Below, piece after piece: positions 7,204 through 13,585 of a DNA stretch of 20,540 nt. This DNA comes from an uncultured Nitrospira sp. (GTDB lineage: Bacteria > Nitrospirota > Nitrospiria > Nitrospirales > UBA8639). The notes beneath the pieces were generated by a model that saw only the letters and a program-made list of their open reading frames with translations, was not told the origin of the DNA and made no database searches. Every line of letters starts with the position of its first letter. Within the stretch, counting starts at the first letter, position 1. Location: NCBI GenBank assembly GCA_902500695.1, contig CABVRQ010000070.1, forward strand, positions 1 to 20,540, written 5' to 3'. Position numbers and translations under genes: made by a program.

Positions 7204-7520
7204 GAAGCCTGCCTTGCGGATTGGTCCCTCGCCGGTTTTCCCTTCCCCTCTGGCGTAATCCATTCATTCAGGCCAATCAACCGCTCATGAAACTATATGA
7301 CTGTTCGTAAAAAAAGAGTGGGGAATACATTCATCGCGCCTTTACCATAGGCCCAATATTCGAAATCGCAGCTTATGGAATGCCGATGAGCCTGTTCACT
7401 GACAGATTTCCGGATATCGTAAGTCTCAGGCGAGTGCCCGGACGCTCGAGGGAGGATTTGTCCTCTTTGGCCCCAGAAGGGCGCATGAGGTGTCAATATT
7501 ACTTAAAGGAGGGTTTTCCC
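7204..7520. other. promoter and structured leader of flp copy 1
   Basis: No gene is present. In order it contains a paired LytTR-type box (7280-7308), an A-rich stretch, a possible -10 TACATT (7326-7331) 17 bp after GTTCGT, and a leader of about 190 nt with three back-to-back hairpins (7431-7448, 7449-7468, 7470-7482). The Shine-Dalgarno AAAGGAGGG (7505-7513) follows. From 7303 onward it is identical to the leader of copy 2. Confidence 0.5.
7280..7308 (+). promoter_or_regulatory. LytTR-type box pair upstream of flp copy 1
   Basis: ACCGCTCAT (7280-7288) and ACTGTTCGT (7300-7308) are separated by 11 bp. Each deviates at one position from the published LytTR-domain consensus [TA][AC][CA]GTTN[AG][TG]. 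They lie about 210 bp before the pilin start and beside a possible promoter. The period of 20 is one base shorter than in the other two pairs. Confidence 0.6.
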
Positions 7521-7886
7521 ATGTTTAAAAAGTTACGTAGTCAAGCAGGCGCGGCGTTGGTGGAATATAGCCTCCTCGTCGCGGGAATTGCCTTAATCGG
7601 AGCGGCCGCCGTGGCGGTATTCGGCCACAAAACCACGGATATGATGGCCGCGGTCGCGGCCGTGCTCCCAGGTGCGCATACTGATGACAATGCCCCGATG
7701 GTTAGCGGAAAGATTATTGAAACCGCAGAAGGTCAAGGACCTGGTGGCAATGCCATTGCCTTGGATATTGACGGCATTGTTGCCAACGCCGGCACCGAAC
7801 GGCTAGGAAATAATCTTGGGACCACTACGAGTATTTCGACATTGGTTGTCGAAGCTCAAGCTGAGTAAGCTCCCAAGGGTTTGTGC
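7303..7886 (+). repeat. 584-bp perfect direct repeat, copy 1 (flp unit)
   Basis: By eye this segment is identical base for base to 8651-9234 (offset 1348). It covers the leader, the whole pilin gene and the first bases after the stop. Similarity continues more loosely on both sides, into the LytTR boxes upstream and the terminator downstream, where the copies differ. It represents a recent duplication or gene conversion. Confidence 0.95.
7521..7868 (+). CDS. flp: Flp-type major pilin prepilin, copy 1
   Basis: The 115-residue prepilin begins MFKKLRSQAG and is followed by AALVEYSLLVAGIALIGAAAV, the Flp class IVb motif: a Gly cleavage site (after Gly10), then Glu at +5 and Tyr at +6 of the mature protein, then one hydrophobic helix. 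A TadV/CpaA-type peptidase would cut after Gly10. The mature form of 105 residues is longer than typical Flp pilins (often 50-80 residues). The extra part is a hydrophilic C-terminal domain without Cys (from about residue 50: HTDDNAPMVSGKIIETAEG and onward). ATG 7521 has a strong AAAGGAGGG at a spacing of 7. The protein is identical to that of copy 2. It would polymerise into the pilus fibre through the secretin. Confidence 0.92.
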   Translation: MFKKLRSQAGAALVEYSLLVAGIALIGAAAVAVFGHKTTDMMAAVAAVLPGAHTDDNAPMVSGKIIETAEGQGPGGNAIALDIDGIVANAGTERLGNNLGTTTSISTLVVEAQAE

Positions 7887-7900
7887 ATGCACGCGAGTGA

Positions 7901-7936
7901 AAAGCCTTCCCGGTCGAGTCAGGCCGGGAAGACTTT
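7901..7936 (+). terminator. hairpin terminator after flp copy 1
   Basis: AAAGCCTTCCCGG (7901-7913) pairs with CCGGGAAGACTTT (7924-7936) across a 10-nt loop with one C/A mismatch. The T-run is short and interrupted, so it may be leaky or may act as a 3' stabiliser of an abundant pilin mRNA. Confidence 0.6.
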
Positions 7937-8626
7937 CTGCGGTTCAAGCCAAAAGATGCCCATTCATGTATTGACTCACGCTGTGGACAAAACTCACTCG
8001 GATATCAAGCCCTGCTGAACATTCCTCTCTCCCTTTCAGGTTTGTTGTCGCCGTCTGATTGTCTCGGATTCATTTTTTTGCCGTCTCCATGTAGACCATA
8101 GTGTCGTCAGGTTGGCCAGGAGCTCTCTTCCGCGTATGCCAAAGGCGTCGCTGCACCCATCGACCACCGAGGCATATTCGGCCGTGCGCTGTCCACTGAA
8201 GACGGTGCGTATGCAGGTCTGCTCCCTTGCCTCGTTCCCCGCTCAGGAGGAATTTGGACGGTCGCCCTCGACCCCTGCGTTGCAGCACTTTAACCATTTG
8301 TGTATCCAAACGATGGTTCTTGTTGGCACTTCCTAAATTGGCCAAGGGAGCATTCCCCTATCGAGCTGGGCTGCCGTTTGCGTACATTTCATCAAGCACT
8401 CACTACCAGTTTCCCGCCGTCTCAACGCTCAACGGCTCGACCGAAACCTCTTGCTGCACAAAAAAAGGAATTGTGCCGTTGGCGAACACTCACTGCTCAA
8501 TCGCTCGCGCCGCGCTGAAGCGGGTCCCGATTTTTGCGGCATCAGATTTTGCAAGAGCTCGAGCTTGTGGTTCGCTCTCTCACCGTTTTTCCTGCTCTCT
8601 GCTTTCATCGGTAATTTCGGCAATCA
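7937..8626. other. spacer between the two flp units, no supported gene
   Basis: These roughly 690 bases have no counterpart around the other flp copy. Frames on either strand are rich in Ser, Arg and Cys and lack ribosome binding sites. A minus-strand frame near 8640-8490 reads EQMIAEITDESREQEKR and onward but is broken by stops, so a decayed gene is possible. No function can be assigned. Confidence 0.4.
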
Positions 8627-8656
8627 TCTGTTCATGAAAACTATATGACCGTTCGT
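8627..8656 (+). promoter_or_regulatory. LytTR-type box pair upstream of flp copy 2
   Basis: TCTGTTCAT (8627-8635) and ACCGTTCGT (8648-8656) are separated by the canonical 12 bp. The second box matches the LytTR consensus at every position and resembles the AlgR box core ACCGTTCGT. The first deviates at one position. It sits at the 5' boundary of the perfect repeat, about 210 bp before the pilin start. Confidence 0.68.
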
Positions 8657-9234
8657 AAAAAAAGAGTGGGGAATACATTCATCGCGCCTTTACCATAGGC
8701 CCAATATTCGAAATCGCAGCTTATGGAATGCCGATGAGCCTGTTCACTGACAGATTTCCGGATATCGTAAGTCTCAGGCGAGTGCCCGGACGCTCGAGGG
8801 AGGATTTGTCCTCTTTGGCCCCAGAAGGGCGCATGAGGTGTCAATATTACTTAAAGGAGGGTTTTCCCATGTTTAAAAAGTTACGTAGTCAAGCAGGCGC
8901 GGCGTTGGTGGAATATAGCCTCCTCGTCGCGGGAATTGCCTTAATCGGAGCGGCCGCCGTGGCGGTATTCGGCCACAAAACCACGGATATGATGGCCGCG
9001 GTCGCGGCCGTGCTCCCAGGTGCGCATACTGATGACAATGCCCCGATGGTTAGCGGAAAGATTATTGAAACCGCAGAAGGTCAAGGACCTGGTGGCAATG
9101 CCATTGCCTTGGATATTGACGGCATTGTTGCCAACGCCGGCACCGAACGGCTAGGAAATAATCTTGGGACCACTACGAGTATTTCGACATTGGTTGTCGA
9201 AGCTCAAGCTGAGTAAGCTCCCAAGGGTTTGTGC
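8651..9234 (+). repeat. 584-bp perfect direct repeat, copy 2 (flp unit)
   Basis: This is the second copy of the segment at 7303-7886, identical by eye. The flanking LytTR boxes and terminator are related but diverged, so the duplicated unit was originally larger and only its core is kept identical. Confidence 0.95.
8869..9216 (+). CDS. flp: Flp-type major pilin prepilin, copy 2
   Basis: This gene encodes the same 115-residue prepilin as copy 1, with no difference in nucleotide or protein sequence, the same AAAGGAGGG ribosome binding site and the same Gly10 cleavage site. It is the copy closest to the secretin gene, about 270 bp away, and has the better LytTR box pair and the stronger terminator (9248-9286). 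Two identical genes may serve to raise pilin dosage. Because the mature products cannot be told apart, any functional difference between copies must lie in expression. Confidence 0.92.
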   Translation: MFKKLRSQAGAALVEYSLLVAGIALIGAAAVAVFGHKTTDMMAAVAAVLPGAHTDDNAPMVSGKIIETAEGQGPGGNAIALDIDGIVANAGTERLGNNLGTTTSISTLVVEAQAE

Positions 9235-9247
9235 GTGCACGCGAGTG

Positions 9248-9286
9248 AAAAGCCTTCCCGGTCGAGCCAGGCCGTGAAGGCTTTTT
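9248..9286 (+). terminator. Rho-independent terminator after flp copy 2
   Basis: AAAAGCCTTCCCGG (9248-9261) pairs with CCGTGAAGGCTTTTT (9272-9286), with one internal mismatch, a 10-nt loop and a T-tract. It is the counterpart of the hairpin after copy 1, with the mismatch at a different position and a better T-run. It should separate pilin mRNA from the downstream tad operon. Confidence 0.8.
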
Positions 9287-9292
9287 GTTTGA

Positions 9293-9322
9293 GCCGTCCA
9301 TTGGTAAAAAATAGCCGTTCAT
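9293..9322 (+). promoter_or_regulatory. LytTR-type box pair upstream of the secretin gene
   Basis: GCCGTCCAT (9293-9301) and GCCGTTCAT (9314-9322) are separated by 12 bp. They are embedded in a longer direct repeat AGCCGTyCATTGG (9292-9304 and 9313-9325) with a single difference and a 21-bp period. The second box has one deviation from the LytTR consensus and the first has two. The pair lies just after the flp copy 2 terminator and about 165 bp before the secretin start, so it marks the likely promoter of the tad operon. Confidence 0.65.
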
Positions 9323-9485
9323 TGGATGACTCTGACAGTCCAGAAGAATCACCTCGTGGGCGAGCGAAGTAATCTCCTATAAGACCTTTACAGTCGGACC
9401 ATACACGCCCTTGCAGGAGATGTGAGGGAAGAGCGGATTGAGCCTGGAGCAAGATAGAGCCGGTGTGTAAATGAACGAGGGTATA

Positions 9486-11570
9486 ATGACCAAAATGAAA
9501 GATAATCCAGCCGGATTGCCAAAGCCTGCCAATCAGGGCTATCTGAATGTCCGGCGCATGAGCCTGCTGGTTAGCCTGATCTTCCTGCTTCTTCTTCCCG
9601 CCGCAATCGCGCAAACGGCCTCTTCGAAAGTATCCCCAAATACACTAGCCCTGAAAAAATACCCTGAATCTCCTATCCCTTTGCGCGTGATTGTGGCTCA
9701 ACATCGACGTGTGTTGATTGATGATCCGGTGCAGCGGGTTGCGGTGGGCGATACGTCAATCGTTTCGGCTCAGCTGATTAACAATAAGGAAATCTTGTTT
9801 CTTGGTCAGCGGCCAGGACGCACCTCGGTCATTGTCTGGCTTCAGTCAGGAGCGATTCGTCATTATCAATGCAATGTGCAGTTGGATCTTTCCGTTCTGC
9901 ATGCGGCCTTGCATAATGTTCATCCCAGTATCGGCGTGACCAGCGCTCCGGACCGTGATGCCATAGTTCTGACCGGAAAGGTGCCTGATGCGACCTATTC
10001 CCAGGCGGCGGAAGGAATCGCGCAGAAATATCTGAATGCCAGAAGGGGAGAAAGGAAGTCAGGTCAGGGGCCCTTTGTGCAAAGTTCCGGCGGGCAGCCG
10101 GCAAATCAATCTCAGCCCGGAGGGCCGAGTCAATCCTCGAGACCATCCGATTCGTCGGATGATGAGGGAGATGGCGATTCCTCATCAGGCGATTCCCCAG
10201 CCCACCTTGAAGTCGCGGGGGCCATCCCTGTCGGCGGCACCATTATCAATCTGATTCAATTGGATACGTTGCCGGCTACTCCCGAGGAGCGCATGCAAGA
10301 GGCAATTCGGAATCTTGGGGGTGAGCAGGTGACGGTGCGGCGAGTCAAACGAGGTATTGTGCGTGATGATGAGCAGGATGTCTTTGTCCTGGAGGGGTCG
10401 GTGAAAAATCAAGTGGCCCTCTTGCGTGTGCTGGAGGTGGGTTCCCGAATGCTGACCGGCCACGGCGCCACGCGACATAGTATTCGCGTGGTGGGGGATG
10501 AAGCGGGGGCGTTGGCCGGTCGACTAGGACAACAGCAAGGTGGGCAGCAAGGGCAGCAAGGGCGAATGATGATTGGTGGGGGCGGCGGTGGAATTGGCCA
10601 GCTATTTGGAGGGGCAGGTACGTCGGGGCGCATCAGTAACCGGGTGCAATCGAATCTGGGCCGGGCCAAAGTGATCGAAGCGGCCAATGGGCGCATTATT
10701 TCTTTTCTTCATGTGACGGATCTTCCGCAAATTCGGGTCAACATCAAACTCTATGAAGTCAATCGGACAAAACTGCGATCCTATGGCTCGGATTTTGTGG
10801 GGACCTTTGATAATTTCGGGGCGGCTCCCGAGTCCGGAGCTCGAAACATTTTGGGCTTTCTGACCGGTACGCTTGTAGCCGACACGTTTATTCGAAGCGG
10901 CGAGTTTGCCATTCGATCAGTCTTCACGTTTTTGGAGAGACTGGATTTGGCGCGAAGCCTGTCTTCTCCTTCGCTCACCGTGCTGTCTGGAGAAATTGCA
11001 GCCTTTCTGGTTGGAGGAGAAGTCCCGATTGAGCAGGCATTTTCCCCGTTTTTCGGCGGTGGAGAGACCACTGGTGCGGCAGGGGTTTTTCAGTTTGTCA
11101 CGTTTCGTGAATTCGGGATCTCCCTCCGTGTTCGCCCGCTGGTGGGAGAAGACGGGGATCTGACGATCGATGTGGTTCCGCAAGTGGTGACACCTGATTT
11201 GACCTTGACGGCGGGCATTGAAGAGGCCACTGGAACCAATCAACCCACGACAGCATTCAAAAACCGGTCCATGCAGACGAGCGCACGCATGCAGGATGGC
11301 CAGGCCATCCTGATTGGAGGCCTCCTCTCGCGTGACAAATCAGATCAGCAGGACTTTATTCCTGGAGTTCGTGATATCCCGGGGTTGGGTTGGTTGTTTC
11401 GACGGTTTACGCAAAACGACGAAGAGGTTGAACTGGTTATTGTCATCCATCCTGTCATTATGAGGGAGCCGATTCCCGAGGTGGGCCTCTGGGCTTTTCC
11501 CGCTCTCACCGACTATCGGCCGGCTTGGGAATTCAAGTCATGGCCGGCACCTGCGGAGAAAGGCTTGTGA
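9486..11570 (+). CDS. cpaC: Flp pilus outer-membrane secretin (CpaC/RcpA)
   Basis: The 694-residue protein has a signal peptide (hydrophobic core SLLVSLIFLLLLPAAIA, cut near residue 43) and then a pilus-secretin N domain (about 62-135: PLRVIVAQHRRVLIDDPVQR, GRTSVIVW). Two BON-like segments follow (about 137-185 and 270-345). The secretin domain (about 395-660) has VRPLVGEDGDLTIDVVPQV and the closing motif GQAILIGGLLSRD...IPGLGWLFR. Two low-complexity linkers, one Ser/Gly/Asp-rich (about 186-238) and one Gln/Gly-rich (about 346-382), make it clearly longer than usual CpaC proteins (about 450-550). It forms the outer-membrane pore for the Flp pilus. ATG 9486 is chosen for GAGGG four bases upstream; ATG 9471 is an alternative. 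Its GTGA overlaps tadE. Confidence 0.93.
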   Translation: MTKMKDNPAGLPKPANQGYLNVRRMSLLVSLIFLLLLPAAIAQTASSKVSPNTLALKKYPESPIPLRVIVAQHRRVLIDDPVQRVAVGDTSIVSAQLINNKEILFLGQRPGRTSVIVWLQSGAIRHYQCNVQLDLSVLHAALHNVHPSIGVTSAPDRDAIVLTGKVPDATYSQAAEGIAQKYLNARRGERKSGQGPFVQSSGGQPANQSQPGGPSQSSRPSDSSDDEGDGDSSSGDSPAHLEVAGAIPVGGTIINLIQLDTLPATPEERMQEAIRNLGGEQVTVRRVKRGIVRDDEQDVFVLEGSVKNQVALLRVLEVGSRMLTGHGATRHSIRVVGDEAGALAGRLGQQQGGQQGQQGRMMIGGGGGGIGQLFGGAGTSGRISNRVQSNLGRAKVIEAANGRIISFLHVTDLPQIRVNIKLYEVNRTKLRSYGSDFVGTFDNFGAAPESGARNILGFLTGTLVADTFIRSGEFAIRSVFTFLERLDLARSLSSPSLTVLSGEIAAFLVGGEVPIEQAFSPFFGGGETTGAAGVFQFVTFREFGISLRVRPLVGEDGDLTIDVVPQVVTPDLTLTAGIEEATGTNQPTTAFKNRSMQTSARMQDGQAILIGGLLSRDKSDQQDFIPGVRDIPGLGWLFRRFTQNDEEVELVIVIHPVIMREPIPEVGLWAFPALTDYRPAWEFKSWPAPAEKGL

Positions 11571-12496
11571 AGTGGAGTGTAAAAGCCTTGATGACAAAGG
11601 CTCATCCATCCTTTGGTCAGGTTGCATCACAACGTGGCGGGGTACTCATTGAATTTGCCTTTCTGTCGTTGGTGTTCTATGTGCTGGTTGCGTTGGTTGT
11701 GGACATCGGAAGAATGGTCTTTGCCGCTCAAGTGCTCCAGGATGCTGCCCGTGTGGCCGCCAGGGAATTGTCATTGGTCCCGCTTCCCGCCGCCATGACT
11801 TTTGAGCAAGCGTTGGAGGATCCAACGGTCATGGCTCAGGTATTCGATCCGGCCTTGCTGGTCATCGATCTCGACGCGTTTGGCGATGACGATGTGGCAT
11901 TTCAATCGTTTCTGGATCAGTTGCCGATGGTCAATAAAATGTTGAGGCCGCTCATGATTTTCGAACAGGCTGACATTCAGGGTTCCAGCCGTCGATTGCT
12001 GAGGTTTCCCGGTGCGCTTTTAAATGATCCTTTGGCTCCGAGTGGTTTGGGAGTGGGAATTCCACGGGTGGAATCCCGCGGGGCGGAGGGCGTGGAAGCC
12101 ATTCGGTGGGTTCCGGTTCTTGAAGAAATCACGAACGGCTCTTTCAGTCTGGTGCCACTTGACCCCGAGAATCCGCCTCCTCAACGGGGTCTGGTGGCGG
12201 TTCGCATCAATTATCCGTTTCAAGCGGCGATGTTGAGCGGGTTTCAGCAGGGTCCGGGAGGCCCGTTTGAACCGAACCTGGCCAATCGCATTCAAGCGGA
12301 CGATGAAAGCGTCGACGATTCCATAAATGCTCCGTCGCGCGGAACTCCATTTGGGGTTGGTGACTTGCCTGAAGTAGGCGTGTACGGCGGACGTTTCGGA
12401 CTGGGAGGACAATTGGCTTTTGGCGGTGAAACGCTCAGGCCCTACAGGAAGCTACTTTCCGCCCAAGCCATTTCCAGGCGGGAGGTGTTCTTATGA
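11567..12496 (+). CDS. tadE: TadE-family pseudopilin-like protein, long form
   Basis: The 309-residue product has a TadE-like N-terminus: RGGVLIEFAFLSLVFYVLVALVVDIGRMVFAAQVLQDAARVAARE (about residues 24-68). This is a Glu-containing hydrophobic helix and short linker typical of TadE/TadG. The rest is a periplasmic domain without recognisable motifs. Most TadE proteins have 150-200 residues, so this one is long. GTG 11567 overlaps the secretin stop (GTGA) with GGAGAAAGG upstream, pointing to coupled translation; ATG 11540 and ATG 11591 are alternatives. It ends in ATGA shared with cpaB. TadE and TadG are thought to act as minor pilin-like components processed by the Tad peptidase. Confidence 0.85.
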   Translation: MKWSVKALMTKAHPSFGQVASQRGGVLIEFAFLSLVFYVLVALVVDIGRMVFAAQVLQDAARVAARELSLVPLPAAMTFEQALEDPTVMAQVFDPALLVIDLDAFGDDDVAFQSFLDQLPMVNKMLRPLMIFEQADIQGSSRRLLRFPGALLNDPLAPSGLGVGIPRVESRGAEGVEAIRWVPVLEEITNGSFSLVPLDPENPPPQRGLVAVRINYPFQAAMLSGFQQGPGGPFEPNLANRIQADDESVDDSINAPSRGTPFGVGDLPEVGVYGGRFGLGGQLAFGGETLRPYRKLLSAQAISRREVFL

Positions 12497-13518
12497 AAAC
12501 TGCCGGGTTTCATCCTCGATCGCCGTGGGTCAGATTTGTGTCGTCCCCGTTTTTTCTGGCGGGCATGGTTGTCGTGATTCTTGGGGGGTTGTGGGTGTCC
12601 GGCCTTGTGAACCCATGCTGGTTCGGAGTGGATTGTGCGCCTTCCACGGAGGGGCTGATTGCCGTTCCAGTCAGCGCGCAAGCCGTTCCGGCATTCACCC
12701 AATTGAACCGTCAACATGTATGGAATGCCGGGAAAGGGCAGCTGTCTGTTGTGCTGCTTCCCCCTGAACAGGTGACCGAGGCAATGAAAACCGATTTAAC
12801 GGACATTCTCGGTCGTGTCCTTGGGCGAGAGAAGCCTGCCGGATATGTTTTCACGGAAGTCGATTTTCTGCCGCGTGGTTCCCGTCCTGGGTTAGTCGGG
12901 GGGATTCCCCCAGGAAAGCGGGCGGTGCGGGTCGAAGCCGGTCAGGTCAGCGGGTTATATGGCCTGAATCCCGGAGATCGCTTCGACCTTATCGCGACAA
13001 TGCCGATCGACGCGGATGGGAAGGATAAATCATTGACCATGGGAGGAGTCTATGGTCAACAATTAGCGCTCCAGGCGAATTTACATAATTGGGCAAAACA
13101 AGCCACCGTGCGGGTGCTGGTGCAAAACGGTGTGCTGGTTCAACCGTTGACGACCCGGGAAATTCCTCTCTCGATGAATACGCTGACCCAGGGTCTTGTG
13201 GTCAAAAAGAAGCCTGTTCAAGAAATCGTCATCGCGGTGGACCCGGAAGAAGTGGCGTCATTGACCGAAGCCGTGGCCGTGAAGGCCGAGATTACGACCA
13301 TTCCTCGTTCAGGACATCCGGACGATCCCAGGGACAGCGAGACACCGGAATCCCAACCCTGGAGCCCCTTTGGGAATACGTTGGCTTTAGGGAAGGCGTC
13401 TGGCGGAATTTCAAAAGATGAAAATACGAATTCTTCGCTCACGTTTGTGGAAACCTTGAACGGATCGGGAGAACGGGAATTCATTACTGTGCCTGTTGCG
13501 TCGGATCAGGAGAAATAG
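12493..13518 (+). CDS. cpaB: Flp pilus assembly protein CpaB/RcpC
   Basis: The 341-residue protein has one N-terminal membrane anchor (about residues 18-40) and a SAF domain (about 55-125: IAVPVSAQAVPAFTQL, then GYVFTEVDFLP). The CpaB/RcpC core follows (PGKRAVRVEAGQVSGLYGLNPGDRFDLIAT). The final part holds the family's closing ETLNGSGEREFITVP. CpaB works in the periplasm and is needed for pilus stability, probably together with the secretin. Two Cys just after the anchor (NPCWFGVDCAP) could form a disulfide. The start overlaps the tadE stop by ATGA and has GGGAGG upstream. In many tad loci cpaB precedes the secretin gene; here it follows secretin and tadE. Confidence 0.92.
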   Translation: MKTAGFHPRSPWVRFVSSPFFLAGMVVVILGGLWVSGLVNPCWFGVDCAPSTEGLIAVPVSAQAVPAFTQLNRQHVWNAGKGQLSVVLLPPEQVTEAMKTDLTDILGRVLGREKPAGYVFTEVDFLPRGSRPGLVGGIPPGKRAVRVEAGQVSGLYGLNPGDRFDLIATMPIDADGKDKSLTMGGVYGQQLALQANLHNWAKQATVRVLVQNGVLVQPLTTREIPLSMNTLTQGLVVKKKPVQEIVIAVDPEEVASLTEAVAVKAEITTIPRSGHPDDPRDSETPESQPWSPFGNTLALGKASGGISKDENTNSSLTFVETLNGSGEREFITVPVASDQEK

Positions 13519-13537
13519 TGCGATGTTATACATGATG

Positions 13538-13557
13538 CGCGTTCATGCGTGAACGCG
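13538..13557. repeat. perfect 8-bp inverted repeat between cpaB and tadG
   Basis: CGCGTTCA-TGCG-TGAACGCG forms an 8-bp GC-rich stem with a 4-nt loop, 20 nt after the cpaB stop. There is no T-run, so it is not a standard terminator. It covers ATG 13545, a possible start of an upstream tadG reading frame, and could control tadG translation or mRNA processing. Confidence 0.6.
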
Positions 13558-13585
13558 ACGAGTTACGCTTTGGGAATGTCAGGCC

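Noticed and set aside
7293..7496. Minus-strand frame repeated identically at 8641-8844
   Set aside because: Its duplication is explained by the flp direct repeat; it lies antisense to the leader and has no motif.
8227..8637. Plus-strand 136-residue frame between the pilin copies
   Set aside because: It is rich in Ser, Cys and Arg, lacks a ribosome binding site and looks like a shadow frame.
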